Of a stretch of 64,000 nucleotides of DNA, positions 45,676 to 55,694 are shown piece after piece (positions within the stretch are counted from its first letter, which is position 1; every line of letters begins with the position of its first letter). The stretch comes from an uncultured Tenacibaculum sp. (GTDB taxonomy: Bacteria > Bacteroidota > Bacteroidia > Flavobacteriales > Flavobacteriaceae). The position numbers and the translations under genes were made by a program. The DNA lies in contig CANLMR010000001.1 in assembly GCA_947492185.1 (NCBI GenBank), positions 186,001-250,000 on the forward strand, read 5' to 3'. A model generated the notes under the pieces. The model searched no databases, was not told the DNA's origin, and worked only from the letters and a program-made list of their open reading frames with translations.

Positions 45676-46749
45676 ATGGGATTATTAATAATATACGGAG
45701 TTTTATCAATTGTTTTTTCATTTTTATGTTCAATATTAGAAGCTGTACTTTTAAGTGTTACACCTACTTTTATTAATGTAAAAAAGAAAGAAGGAAAATC
45801 TTTTGCTGCTGGATTAGAAGAATTAAAAAAGGATGTTGATAAACCTTTAATTGCAATTTTAACCTTAAATACAATTGCGCATACAGTCGGAGCAATTTTA
45901 GTAGGATCACAAGCTGAAACTGTATTTACAGATAATTCACAAGGTGGAATTTTTAGTGGAGTATTTATTGTTTCGGCAATAATGACTATTCTAATATTAG
46001 TTGCTTCAGAAATTATTCCTAAAACCATTGGAGCTACCTACTGGAAATCGTTAGCTGGTTTTACTACAAAAGCATTATATGCTTTAATTTTCTTTTTCAA
46101 GTACACAGGAATTATATGGGTTCTTCAGTTATTTACTAAAATGTTTGGTAAAGGTGGACATGGTGAAAGTGTGTTGAGTAGAGAAGATTTTTCTGCTATG
46201 ACTGAAATAGCAGAGAAAGAAGGAGTATTTCAAAAGAATGAGAGTAAAGTAATTAAAAACATGTTAAGCTTTAAAGAAGTTTGGGCAAAACACATTATGA
46301 CACCTCGTACTGTTTTAAAAACTGCAGATGCTTCACAAACAATTCAATCATTTTTTGATGAAAATCCAAAATTACGTTTTTCTCGAATTCCTCTATACTC
46401 AAACAGTACTGACAACATCATTGGTTACTTTTTAAAAGATCAGCTCTTAGAGGCTATAATTAGAGGTAGAGGAGACGAAAAACTAGAAACTATTAAGCGT
46501 GACATTATTGTTACTAAAAGAGAATTACCCATTCCTGAATTATTTGAAAATTTAATTGAGCAAAGAGAACATATAGCTTTAGTTGTAGATGAGTATGGTT
46601 CTGTAAGTGGAATTGTAACACAAGAAGACGCTATTGAAACTTTATTAGGTTTAGAAATTATGGATGAAAGTGATAATGTAGAAGATTTACAGAATTTAGC
46701 TAGAAAAAGCTGGGAACAGCGTGCTAAACGTTTAGGAATAATTGAATAA
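45676..46749 (+). CDS. CNNM/DUF21-CBS membrane protein (HlyC/CorC family)
   Basis: 357 residues: a DUF21/CNNM membrane domain with about four helices (1-145), then a pair of CBS domains (about 200-330). The family, often called hemolysin-like, includes Mg2+ or Co2+ efflux proteins; the opening contains the LCSILEAVLLS pattern. Here the C-terminal CorC-HlyC acidic domain is short or absent. It is the last gene before a convergent terminator shared with the first TonB-dependent receptor. Confidence 0.92.
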   Translation: MGLLIIYGVLSIVFSFLCSILEAVLLSVTPTFINVKKKEGKSFAAGLEELKKDVDKPLIAILTLNTIAHTVGAILVGSQAETVFTDNSQGGIFSGVFIVSAIMTILILVASEIIPKTIGATYWKSLAGFTTKALYALIFFFKYTGIIWVLQLFTKMFGKGGHGESVLSREDFSAMTEIAEKEGVFQKNESKVIKNMLSFKEVWAKHIMTPRTVLKTADASQTIQSFFDENPKLRFSRIPLYSNSTDNIIGYFLKDQLLEAIIRGRGDEKLETIKRDIIVTKRELPIPELFENLIEQREHIALVVDEYGSVSGIVTQEDAIETLLGLEIMDESDNVEDLQNLARKSWEQRAKRLGIIE

Positions 46750-46771
46750 TAATTCATTACATTATAAAAAC

Positions 46772-46803
46772 AAAAAAGCCTGAGCATATGCTCAGGCTTT
46801 TTT
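46772..46803. terminator. Bidirectional terminator between convergent CNNM and TonB-receptor genes
   Basis: A perfect 32-nt palindrome with A6/T6 ends and a GCCTGAGC core, 22 nt past one stop and 22 nt past the other. It should serve both strands. Confidence 0.88.
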
Positions 46804-46825
46804 TTATGTAGTAGTATTATAAAGT

Positions 46826-49711
46826 TTAGTTGTTTATTGTCCAAGAAAGGTAGTATAACTGACCTATTTGTCCTGTTCCTGGTGCTACATAATATTCTCC
46901 ACCAAATAAATTTGTTCCTCCTATTTTGAATGTAGATTTCATTGAAGGAATTCTATAGTTTAATTGAGCATCAATAACTGTTCTAGCATCTACATCACCT
47001 TTAATAAATGGTGATACCCATCTGTACTTATCTAACCATCTTCCGCTTACATTAAATCCAAAGTTTTTGAACAATCTATTGTTACCAAATTGTGCCTTAA
47101 CAGTATGCTTTGAAGTATTAAAGTTTGGCTCAAATTGTCCATTATCTTTATCATCAAAAGAAAAATCAATAAAGTTATAATTTACACCAAAATCAAAATC
47201 CGTAAATACCTTTGTATGCATTCCAACACCAAATCCATAAGATTGAACTTGAGATTTAGCATTAGTAATAATATTGAATTCTCTAACTAATCCTTGACTA
47301 AAAGCTACAGAAGCTTCTTCGTCAAAAACTACAACTCCGTTTTCTACAAGACCAAAAGCATATTCTGGTTGAGCAAGTTCAGCAGCTGTTGCTACTCTAT
47401 TACCTAAAGGATAAACTCTACCTGCATTTGGTACTACTATATCTTGAGAGAATACAAAATCATCGTGCGTACTATAGAAACCGTTAATATCAATATCTAA
47501 GTTAGTACTGTTGTTTAACTGCACCATACTTCTATATCCTAATTCAAAAGTTCTAACAACTTCTGGTACTACTTCTTCATAAACAGATTTTATGTAAGTA
47601 GGATTGGCATTATAAACAGTTGTTGTTAATAATGCATTATTAATTAACTCATCTCCAGTTACAGTTCTTGTTTGAAGTACGTACTGAGATAATTGATCAT
47701 CCCATGCGAAATACTGACTATCTGGATAGTTAATTCTTCTTAAGTTATCACCAACTGTACCTACGTTAGTTTTTCTTCCAACAGGTAAAAACAAATACTG
47801 TTCTTGTATAGTCGGGTTTCTAAAACCTGTTTGAAAAGATGCTCTTAAAATATGGTCTTTTTCAGAACCTAACGCATAGTTAACAGCAACCCTTGGAGAG
47901 TAATTCCCTTCAAAGTTTTGAGATTTATCATAACGAATAGAACCTGTTAACTTTAATCTTTCATCAAAAAATTTCTTTTGAATTTGACTATATAAACCAT
48001 ACTCTTCTATTCGAATATTTTCTTGAGAATCATTAAAAATTGTTCCTCTAGAATCTGGACTATATTTTCTGTATGAAAAACCAACTTGAAAATCTGCCCA
48101 ATCATTCAGTAAACTTTTAAAGTTATAGTTACCATCTGTATGAACATATTTACTTCTGTCGAATACTTTACTTCCCCCTCTAGTTAATAAAGTAGAAGTA
48201 ATTCTATCAAATTCAGTGTTAAATTCTGGTGTTCCAGGTAATAATCTTGAACTATCTGCAGCTTCTCTTGCTCCTCTTAATAAAGCAGTATTTGCTTCAA
48301 GGTTATTAAAGTCTGCACCGTTATTAAATAAATAAGCGAAATAATCAAATCCCCAAGAACCAAAAGTATTATTAGCGGTAGCTATACGGTTTAATTCTAT
48401 TCCTGTTCTAGTTAAATCATAAGTATCACCAGCGTCGTTATTAGTAAAATATCCTCTTACATAAAAATTATCTCCTTTCACCTCTAACTTATGCTGACCT
48501 ATATAATAATTACGTTGAGCAAATCTAGATGTTCCTTGAAATAAATTATCTCCCATACCCAATCTAGTTGCTAATGATATCTCTAAAGATTCATTTTTGA
48601 ATGGACGGAAATGTAAAGATGCATCAAACTTTAAGTTTCTTGATTTATAATCTCTTACTAATTCGCTTTCTGTGTATCCTGTTCTGTTTATTAAAAGCCC
48701 TTGTGGTACAGGAATAGCAAAGTTATTTGCAATTGTACTAATATTAGTGAAGATTTCATCTCCATATAAATTAGCTCCATCATAATCAATTCTATTAGCT
48801 ACAGAACCATCTATTAGTTCATTAGTATCAATTTCTTTATTTCTTAAGTCGTTAGCATGCCATTCTTCAACCTCAAAGTATGAAAGGTTAACTTTTGCAG
48901 CAAAAAAATCATTAAACTTATATGCCATTCTAGTAGCAACATCATAATAAGGATTAGTACCTGCTGCTTCTTGAGAAGTATACCCTCCTTTGAACATTAC
49001 ACTTATTCCTGCATGATCAAATGGATTTTTAGTATTCATTAGCATTAAACCATTATAGGCGTTAGCTCCATATAAAGCAGAGGATGCTCCTGGTAATACT
49101 TCTACACTTAATATGTCTAATTCAGACACTCCTAAAAGATTACCTTGACTAAAGTTAAGTGCCGGAGCAGCAGTATCCATACCATCTACCATTTGCACAA
49201 ATCTTGAGTTATTAAAATCAGAAAAACCTCTAGTGTTAATTGATTTATATCCGTAACTCCCTTCTCTTGATTCTACTCCTTTTAAATTTTCTAATGCGTC
49301 ATAAAACGAATTAGATGAAGTTCTCTTAATATCAGATAAGCCAAGTCTTTCAATAGTTACTGGAGATTCGATAATTCTTTCAGGAACCCTCGACGCAGAA
49401 ATTACTACTTGGTCTAAAAGTAAATTTTCTTTTAAAATTACATTTACTTTTTGATTTTCTCGTGTGATTTCTACTGTTTCGCTTTGGTGACCAAAAGCTG
49501 AAACTGTGATTGTTTGAGGAAAACTACCTTTAATAGTGATTGTAAATTCACCATTATCTTTAGATGCAGTTGTCTCAGAACCACTTACAACTTTAGCTCC
49601 GTAAAAAGGTTCTAAATATTCGTTGTAAACTACACCATTAATTTTTACCTGTGCAAAGTTTGCTATAGCACTTAGGGTAAAAACAATTACTAATAATTGC
49701 TTTTTCAACAT
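46826..49711 (-). CDS. TonB-dependent outer-membrane receptor (paralogue A)
   Basis: 961 residues: signal peptide (1-19), a carboxypeptidase-regulatory domain (about 22-90: INGVVYNEYLEPFYGAKVVSG), a plug with VVISASRVPERIIESPVTIER (about 107-125) and GASSALYGANAYNGLM (about 208-222), then a 22-strand-type barrel ending in YYLSWTINN. No STN signalling domain is present. The substrate is unknown. It begins 32 nt after a secreted TonB-C protein gene and is a paralogue of the receptor at 50639-53488. Confidence 0.95.
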   Translation of the reverse strand: MLKKQLLVIVFTLSAIANFAQVKINGVVYNEYLEPFYGAKVVSGSETTASKDNGEFTITIKGSFPQTITVSAFGHQSETVEITRENQKVNVILKENLLLDQVVISASRVPERIIESPVTIERLGLSDIKRTSSNSFYDALENLKGVESREGSYGYKSINTRGFSDFNNSRFVQMVDGMDTAAPALNFSQGNLLGVSELDILSVEVLPGASSALYGANAYNGLMLMNTKNPFDHAGISVMFKGGYTSQEAAGTNPYYDVATRMAYKFNDFFAAKVNLSYFEVEEWHANDLRNKEIDTNELIDGSVANRIDYDGANLYGDEIFTNISTIANNFAIPVPQGLLINRTGYTESELVRDYKSRNLKFDASLHFRPFKNESLEISLATRLGMGDNLFQGTSRFAQRNYYIGQHKLEVKGDNFYVRGYFTNNDAGDTYDLTRTGIELNRIATANNTFGSWGFDYFAYLFNNGADFNNLEANTALLRGAREAADSSRLLPGTPEFNTEFDRITSTLLTRGGSKVFDRSKYVHTDGNYNFKSLLNDWADFQVGFSYRKYSPDSRGTIFNDSQENIRIEEYGLYSQIQKKFFDERLKLTGSIRYDKSQNFEGNYSPRVAVNYALGSEKDHILRASFQTGFRNPTIQEQYLFLPVGRKTNVGTVGDNLRRINYPDSQYFAWDDQLSQYVLQTRTVTGDELINNALLTTTVYNANPTYIKSVYEEVVPEVVRTFELGYRSMVQLNNSTNLDIDINGFYSTHDDFVFSQDIVVPNAGRVYPLGNRVATAAELAQPEYAFGLVENGVVVFDEEASVAFSQGLVREFNIITNAKSQVQSYGFGVGMHTKVFTDFDFGVNYNFIDFSFDDKDNGQFEPNFNTSKHTVKAQFGNNRLFKNFGFNVSGRWLDKYRWVSPFIKGDVDARTVIDAQLNYRIPSMKSTFKIGGTNLFGGEYYVAPGTGQIGQLYYLSWTINN

Positions 49712-49743
49712 TTTAAATTATTATTTAGGATTGGAAATTATTC

Positions 49744-50484
49744 TTATTCTTCTAATGAAAAGTTGATAGGGAATCCATACTTTACAGCTACTGGATCTCC
49801 ATCTTTTTCAGCTGGAACAAATTTTGAAAGTTGTGTTACTACTCTTTTTGCTTCTTCATCTAAGATTTCTGAATTTTCAGGACCTAATGTTTTAATGTTT
49901 CTCACATCTCCATTAGAATCTATAATGAAACGTACCCAAACCTCTCCTTGTACCATATTAGCTACAGCATCGGCAGGATACCTAAAATGTTTTTGTATAT
50001 GTTTAATCATTTCTTCATTAAAACAATCAACCATGTCTCTTTTTTTAGCTTTTCTGCAACCTTTAAAAGCAGGTAATCTATCAACAGAAGTAAATCTTTC
50101 CGCTTTTCTTACCTCAGCTTCAGACAAACTATTTGTTAATGAAGCTATATCAGTAGCAGCATTTTTTCTTTTTAAATTAAGTGAGCTTGAAATTCCAGAT
50201 GTAGTAGTTATTTCTGATACACCTGAAGTATTTAATGACGCTGCATTTGTCGCAACTTGCTTTTTCTTTTTAGCTGGTCTCTTTTTTAAGAATCTTTTCG
50301 AAGCAGAAACTCTAACAGTAATTTGTCTACTTCTTTTGTTTTTTCCTTTTTTAGAGGGTTTAATAGAACATTTTGTTATACTATTAAGGTCTTCAATTGT
50401 ATCCTCTTTTGGAGTTTCACATACTTCCTGACCAACAATGTTAAGGGAAGCTAACAGTACTACTAAAAGTAATTTTATTTTCAT
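49744..50484 (-). CDS. Secreted TonB C-terminal domain protein (copy 2 of 5)
   Basis: 246 residues. A signal peptide (1-19, ending VGQ) would be cleaved and no later membrane helix exists. Next come Cys22 and Cys39 flanking EDLNSITKC, a basic patch with KRFLKKR (64-70), a low-complexity Ser/Thr/Asn linker, and the TonB-C domain (about 130-244) with YPADAVANMVQGEVWVRFIID and SKFVPAEK. It ends NFSLEE. It lies 32 nt upstream of receptor A, suggesting a dedicated partner for it, although ExbB/ExbD coupling lacks its anchor. Confidence 0.88.
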   Translation of the reverse strand: MKIKLLLVVLLASLNIVGQEVCETPKEDTIEDLNSITKCSIKPSKKGKNKRSRQITVRVSASKRFLKKRPAKKKKQVATNAASLNTSGVSEITTTSGISSSLNLKRKNAATDIASLTNSLSEAEVRKAERFTSVDRLPAFKGCRKAKKRDMVDCFNEEMIKHIQKHFRYPADAVANMVQGEVWVRFIIDSNGDVRNIKTLGPENSEILDEEAKRVVTQLSKFVPAEKDGDPVAVKYGFPINFSLEE

Positions 50485-50535
50485 AATTTATTAAATTAAC
50501 TTGTAGTTGTTAGTTTTAGTCTGGTTTTCCGGCTG

Positions 50536-50543
50536 CAAAAGTA
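50536..50543 (-). promoter_or_regulatory. Promoter -7 element for the first TonB-C/receptor cassette
   Basis: TACTTTTG on the minus strand, an exact TAnnTTTG match about 52 nt upstream of the TonB-C gene at 49744-50484. Confidence 0.5.
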
Positions 50544-50585
50544 GTGTTTTTTTATTAATTTTTTAGTGTTTAAGATTTTTTTAAC

Positions 50586-50615
50586 AAAAAAAGAGTTAGC
50601 AACAAGCTAACTCTT
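50586..50615 (-). terminator. Intrinsic terminator after TonB-dependent receptor B
   Basis: A 10-bp stem (50591-50600 with 50606-50615) with a T7 tail on the minus strand, 24 nt past the receptor B stop. It separates the two cassettes. Confidence 0.82.
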
Positions 50616-50638
50616 AGTTAATTATGCATTTTTTATAA

Positions 50639-53488
50639 TTAGTTATTAATTGTCCAAGAAAGGTAATATTGAGAACCAATTGTACCTGCTCCTAATGCAC
50701 TAATATATTCATCTCCAGTTAAATTAGTTCCTCCAATTTTTATTAATGATTTAATAGATGGTATTGAGTAGTTCAATTGTGCATCTAAAACAAATCTACT
50801 GTCTAAAACTCTATCTACGAATCTTGTTTGGTATAAGAACTCATCTTGCCATCTAACATTTGTAGAAAAACCAAAGTTCTTAAACAATCTATCATTACCA
50901 AATTGAGCTTTTACAGAATGTTTAGGTGCATTAAAAAACGGTTTAAAATCAATAGTTGTGTCATCAACATTAAAATCAGAAAACGCATAGCTTCCAGCTA
51001 AATCAAAGTTTCCAAATATCTTAGTACTAAACCCAGCTGAAAATCCAAAAACTTGAATTTCTGAATCAATATTTGTTGTGATTGAATATCTCTGAAAATC
51101 GTTATTGGCAATAGCTAAAGCGGCATTAGATGTTGGATTATTAACATCTCCGTAAAAAGGCACCACAACATTTGTCGATGTGATAAAATCGTTGTGTAAA
51201 TTATAATAACCTACCAAATCAAATTCAAAAAGCTTACTTGCAATATCCAAAGCACCACGATATCCTAATTCAAATGATTGCACTTTTTCTGGTTTAACTA
51301 AATTAAAGTTAGAAACCTCAAGAAGAGATGGATTTACTACTCCTAAATTTCCATTAATAGCATTTAATCTAAAATCTGTTTGAAAAGCATCAACTGAGGC
51401 AGCAGTATAAGAATTATTAAATGCAGCAGTTCCTATTAACGTAGCGGTTTGAGTAGGATCAGAAACAAACTGTCTTGTAATAACCTCTCTTGTTAAGTTT
51501 TCCTCTACCGATCCTAACAATACTAAATTCCCCAATGTTAAACCTAAATATTGATCTTGAGATGTAGGGTTTCTAAATCCTGTTTGGAAACCAATTCTAA
51601 AGTTATGATCTCTTTTTTCTCCGGCCGCATAAGATAACGTTGCTCTAGGAGTAAAACTTCCTTTAAAGTTTCTAGATTTATCAAAACGCATTGTACCAGT
51701 AAACTTTAGCCTGTCATCCTTAAATTTTTTCTGAAGCTGTGTATAAATACCATATTGTCTATACCTTAAAACACCATCGTCATCAGTATATACTTGTCCT
51801 TCTGAATCTAATGCAAAACTTCGGAAACTTCCTCCTACTTGAATATCAGCAAAATCAATATAATCTGAAAAGTTAACATTTGCGTCAACATGATAATATC
51901 CAGAATTTTCTACTAAAAACGCTCCTCCATTCGCTAAAGATGTTTGTTCAGCAAGATTTAACGCATTTTTAAACAATGAAGAATCTGTACTCGGAAAATC
52001 CCTATTAACAAAACTTCTAGCTGCTAAATGCGCTTGATCATTAGGCACTCCTCCTGCAAGAGATGCAAAGTAAGCTCCAGCATATTCTTGGAAATATGTT
52101 CTGTTATCTTTCCAAGCACTTCCAACAAATATACCTGCTAAACTTGTATCAATAGTTTGACCTGCATCATTTTCATTATAGTAACCTCTAACAAAATAAT
52201 TTTTATCTCTTACTTCAAATCTAAACTGTTCCATATATGAATTAGATTGGTCATATCTATTACTAGCTTGAGTAATATTATCACCAATACTAAACTTAGA
52301 GCCAAAAATGATTTCAGCTCCATCACTACCCCATGGACGGAAATGTAAAGCTCCATCAAAAAGTAAGTTATCTACATTATAATCAATTAGATCTCTTTCA
52401 GCAAAACCGGTTCTGCTAACTCTTTGTCTTTCAACTCCATTAATAGTAGAAATTAAACCTAATGGATTTAAACCAAATAGTGGAGATGTAGGATCTGCTG
52501 TGAAAGGTGTAGCTAATAAAGCCAAGTCTACTAAGTTTAAACTAACTTCATCTCCGTAAAAATTAACTCCATCATAATTTGGGTTATCTAGGTGACTGAA
52601 ACCAGAACCATTTGCATCAGTAGCATCATTAGCTACCCAATCTTCCGCTTGTTTATAATTTATATTAACTTTTGCAGCAAAATGATTGCTAAATTTATGT
52701 GCAAACCTAGCTCCAACATCATAAAAAGCATAAGCTCCTCTATTTTCCTGTGTTGTTACACCAGATTTTAATGAAATACTAGCCCCATCATCATCAAAAG
52801 GATTCTTACTAGTCATTAACATAATACCATTAAATGCATTAGCCCCATATAAAGCTGAAGCAGCACCTGGTAGAAGTTCGACATTTTTAACGTCTAATTC
52901 ATTTAATCCAAAAAGGTTTCCTAATGCATAATCAAAAACAGGAACAGCAACATCTACTCCATCTACCAACTGAACAAATCTATTATTATCTGTACTAACA
53001 AAACCTCTGTTAGAACCTATTGCTTTAGTTAAATAGTTATTATCTAAAACATCAATACCTTTTAAGTTTCCTAAACTTTGATAAAAAGAAGGAGACGGTG
53101 TTCTTTTAATATATTTACCATCAATTCTTTCAATTGTTACTGGTGATTCCATAACTCGCTCTGGAGTTCTAGAAGCGGATACAACAACTTGATCTAAAAC
53201 GAATGCTTCTTTTAAGATAACATTCAGTTCAGCAGCAGCACTAGCTACTTCTACAACCTCTGTTTGGTAACCAACTAAAGAAACTCTAAGTGTTACTGGA
53301 AACTTTTTAACTGTAATGGTGAATTCACCATCAAAATTAGAAGTTACGGATTCTCCTTCGCTTGATGTAATTGTGGCACCAGGAAACGGTTCCAGATATT
53401 CATCAAATACTAATCCTGACATTTTACTTTGAGCCAAGATTGTTAAATTTACTGCACAAAAGAACAGTAGAAGTAATTTTCTAAACAT
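50639..53488 (-). CDS. TonB-dependent outer-membrane receptor (paralogue B)
   Basis: 949 residues with the same layout as paralogue A: signal peptide (1-19), carboxypeptidase-regulatory domain (about 22-92), plug with VVVSASRTPERVMESPVTIER and the GAASALYGANAFNGIM block, then barrel to YYLSWTINN. The two share their opening, plug motifs and C-terminal ending but differ strongly in the barrel loops, as expected when ligands differ. It follows the TonB-C gene at 53540 after 51 nt and ends at a good terminator. Confidence 0.95.
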   Translation of the reverse strand: MFRKLLLLFFCAVNLTILAQSKMSGLVFDEYLEPFPGATITSSEGESVTSNFDGEFTITVKKFPVTLRVSLVGYQTEVVEVASAAAELNVILKEAFVLDQVVVSASRTPERVMESPVTIERIDGKYIKRTPSPSFYQSLGNLKGIDVLDNNYLTKAIGSNRGFVSTDNNRFVQLVDGVDVAVPVFDYALGNLFGLNELDVKNVELLPGAASALYGANAFNGIMLMTSKNPFDDDGASISLKSGVTTQENRGAYAFYDVGARFAHKFSNHFAAKVNINYKQAEDWVANDATDANGSGFSHLDNPNYDGVNFYGDEVSLNLVDLALLATPFTADPTSPLFGLNPLGLISTINGVERQRVSRTGFAERDLIDYNVDNLLFDGALHFRPWGSDGAEIIFGSKFSIGDNITQASNRYDQSNSYMEQFRFEVRDKNYFVRGYYNENDAGQTIDTSLAGIFVGSAWKDNRTYFQEYAGAYFASLAGGVPNDQAHLAARSFVNRDFPSTDSSLFKNALNLAEQTSLANGGAFLVENSGYYHVDANVNFSDYIDFADIQVGGSFRSFALDSEGQVYTDDDGVLRYRQYGIYTQLQKKFKDDRLKFTGTMRFDKSRNFKGSFTPRATLSYAAGEKRDHNFRIGFQTGFRNPTSQDQYLGLTLGNLVLLGSVEENLTREVITRQFVSDPTQTATLIGTAAFNNSYTAASVDAFQTDFRLNAINGNLGVVNPSLLEVSNFNLVKPEKVQSFELGYRGALDIASKLFEFDLVGYYNLHNDFITSTNVVVPFYGDVNNPTSNAALAIANNDFQRYSITTNIDSEIQVFGFSAGFSTKIFGNFDLAGSYAFSDFNVDDTTIDFKPFFNAPKHSVKAQFGNDRLFKNFGFSTNVRWQDEFLYQTRFVDRVLDSRFVLDAQLNYSIPSIKSLIKIGGTNLTGDEYISALGAGTIGSQYYLSWTINN

Positions 53489-53539
53489 AATGAAAGTGTT
53501 TGATTAAATTGAGTTTTGCTCTCTGAAAGTAACAAAAAA

Positions 53540-54256
53540 TTAGTTATCTTCCAAAGAGAAGTTGATTGGAAAACCATATTTTACAGAAGTAGGTTGTCCA
53601 TCTTTAACTCCAGGAATAAACTTTGGTAAATTAGAAACTACTCGTATAGCTTCATCATTTAATATTTTAGCACCTTTAGGTCCAAGAGCTTTAATATTTG
53701 TTACGTTTCCATCTTTATCTATGATAAATCGCACCCATACTTCACCTTGAATTTTATTCACTAGTGCATCATCTGGGTATCTGAAATGTTCTTGGATATG
53801 TTTCATCATTTCTGTATTGAAACAATCTAATTGATCATCACCTTTTTCACCTTTACAAGACGGAAATAAAGGAATATCGTTTACAGTACTAAATTTATCT
53901 GCTTTTCTAACTTCTTCTTTAGATAAAGTATTGGTAAGTGCTGCTAAATTTGTTTTTAGAGCAACTGATTTTGAAACACTAGAAGAGTGGTTAGTATTTG
54001 TTAATCCAGAACTACTTAAGTTGTTTGCGCCTGCTACTTGTTTTTTTCTTTTCTTTAAAAACCTTCTTTTAGGTGCAGAAACTCTAACCGATATCTGTCT
54101 AGCTCTTTTATCTTTTGATTTTTTTGAGGGTTTAATAGTACACTTTGTAATACTGTTTAAATCTTCAACCGTATTTTCAGGGGTTTCACAAGTGTCCTTT
54201 TGTGCATATGCATTAAACGAAAAGATCATCAATGCAAAAATTATTAATTTTTTCAT
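53540..54256 (-). CDS. Secreted TonB C-terminal domain protein (copy 3 of 5)
   Basis: 238 residues. Signal peptide 1-19 (NAYAQ), Cys23 and Cys39 around EDLNSITKC, the basic RRFLKKRK at 64-71, a Ser/Asn-rich linker, a second Cys pair (134, 145), and the TonB-C domain at about 125-236 with GEVWVRFIIDKDGNV and LPKFIPGVKDG. No membrane anchor remains after cleavage. It is a close paralogue of the gene at 49744 and precedes receptor B by 51 nt. Confidence 0.88.
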   Translation of the reverse strand: MKKLIIFALMIFSFNAYAQKDTCETPENTVEDLNSITKCTIKPSKKSKDKRARQISVRVSAPKRRFLKKRKKQVAGANNLSSSGLTNTNHSSSVSKSVALKTNLAALTNTLSKEEVRKADKFSTVNDIPLFPSCKGEKGDDQLDCFNTEMMKHIQEHFRYPDDALVNKIQGEVWVRFIIDKDGNVTNIKALGPKGAKILNDEAIRVVSNLPKFIPGVKDGQPTSVKYGFPINFSLEDN

Positions 54257-54335
54257 AATTTGGGGAATGACTCCTTATACAGCAAGCTATACAAGGTTAA
54301 TTAAACATCAACTTTACACTAAATATGTTCCGCAA

Positions 54336-54343
54336 CAAAATTA
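54336..54343 (-). promoter_or_regulatory. Promoter -7 element for the second TonB-C/receptor cassette
   Basis: TAATTTTG on the minus strand fits TAnnTTTG about 80 nt upstream of the TonB-C gene at 53540-54256. The leader also contains ATTCCCC 5 nt before the ATG. Confidence 0.45.
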
Positions 54344-54440
54344 ACAAAAAAAACCTTATGTAATTTTTGTTATTATTTTTTTGCTTTTTTTTAACTGTTT
54401 TCAATGAAATATTAACAATTATAATGCCAGAAAAAGTGTA

Positions 54441-55631
54441 TTAATACAAGAAATTGTTATAAGGAAAAATTTTAGTGTGAATTTTAATTACTTCATCATA
54501 AACTTTCTCCTTGAACTCTTCTATATTCGTCTTTTCCCCGGCAGAAATAAAGCAAACTTGTTCGCTTAAATCGTTAACCCATTTATTTCTCCAGTCTTCT
54601 AATGTAAAATGAGCTTTAGTCTTTTCAGTAACTAAATCATCTTCATCTATAGTTTCGCAAATATAGGCGTCAATTTTATTGAAAACCATAATAGTTGGTT
54701 TATTGGCACTGTTTATTTCGACCAAAATCTTGTTTACTGACGATATATGGTCTTCAAAGCTAGGATGAGATATATCAACAACATGAATAATTAGATCAGC
54801 TTCTCTTACTTCATCTAAGGTAGACTTAAATGATTCTACAAGCTGTGTTGGAAGTTTTCTAATAAAACCTACCGTGTCAGTTAGTAGGAAAGGAATATTT
54901 TTAATTACTACTTTTCGTACAGTTGTATCTAAGGTTGCAAATAATTTATTTTCCGCAAAAACATCACTCTTACTAATTAAATTCATTAGGGTAGATTTAC
55001 CCACGTTAGTGTAACCAACTAATGCTACCCTAACCATTTTACCTCTGTTTTTTCTTTGAACAGACATTTGCTTATCTATACTTTCCAGTTTTTTCTTTAG
55101 TAAGGTAATTTTATCACGAATTATACGTCTATCTGTTTCAATTTCTGTTTCTCCAGGACCTCTCATCCCTATTCCTCCTTTTTGTTTATCAAGGTGAGTC
55201 CACATTCGAGTTAATCGAGGTAATAAATATTGATATTGAGCAAGTTCAACTTGTGTTTTAGCAGAGCTTGTTTGTGCTCTACTAGCAAAAATATCTAGAA
55301 TAAGGGTTGTTCTGTCTAAGATTTTACAATCCAAAATTCGTTCTATATTCCTTAATTGGGCTGGAGATAATTCATCATCAAAAATTGCAGTACCAACTTT
55401 ATTAGCTTCAATAAAGTTCTTAACATCATCTAACTTACCTGTTCCTAAAAAAGTTTTAGGGTTGGGTTTTTCCAATTTCTGTAAAAATCTTTTTACAGGT
55501 ACTCCACCAGCAGTAATTGTTAAAAATTCTAATTCATCTAAGTATTCTTCGGCTTTGTCTTCATTTTGTAATTGTGTAATTACACCTATAAGCACAGCTT
55601 TTTCAGAAATTACTTTTCTTGTTTCTATCAT
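54441..55631 (-). CDS. hflX: GTPase HflX
   Basis: A 396-residue ribosome-associated GTPase that splits stalled ribosomes. The N-terminal domain (about 1-190) has the GTGKLDDV and DDELSPAQLRNIE patterns and RGPGETEIETDRR. The G domain has P-loop GYTNVGKS (206-213), DTVGFIRKLPTQLVESF (G3) and NKID (G4). It is of usual length, ends in the family tail, and stands alone between the TonB cassette and the methyltransferase gene. Confidence 0.97.
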   Translation of the reverse strand: MIETRKVISEKAVLIGVITQLQNEDKAEEYLDELEFLTITAGGVPVKRFLQKLEKPNPKTFLGTGKLDDVKNFIEANKVGTAIFDDELSPAQLRNIERILDCKILDRTTLILDIFASRAQTSSAKTQVELAQYQYLLPRLTRMWTHLDKQKGGIGMRGPGETEIETDRRIIRDKITLLKKKLESIDKQMSVQRKNRGKMVRVALVGYTNVGKSTLMNLISKSDVFAENKLFATLDTTVRKVVIKNIPFLLTDTVGFIRKLPTQLVESFKSTLDEVREADLIIHVVDISHPSFEDHISSVNKILVEINSANKPTIMVFNKIDAYICETIDEDDLVTEKTKAHFTLEDWRNKWVNDLSEQVCFISAGEKTNIEEFKEKVYDEVIKIHTKIFPYNNFLY

Positions 55632-55694
55632 AAGCTACAAAAGTACAAATTATAAGAAAGTGTGGTATGTTTTTGTCTAGTTCTTTATACAAAA

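Noticed and set aside
45615..46028. Minus-strand frame of 137 residues opposite the CNNM gene
   Set aside because: Antisense to the DUF21 domain of a well-supported gene, of unnatural composition.
49697..50431. Plus-strand frame of 244 residues opposite the TonB-C gene
   Set aside because: A shadow of the real minus-strand gene at 49744-50484, which has a signal peptide and a TonB-C domain.
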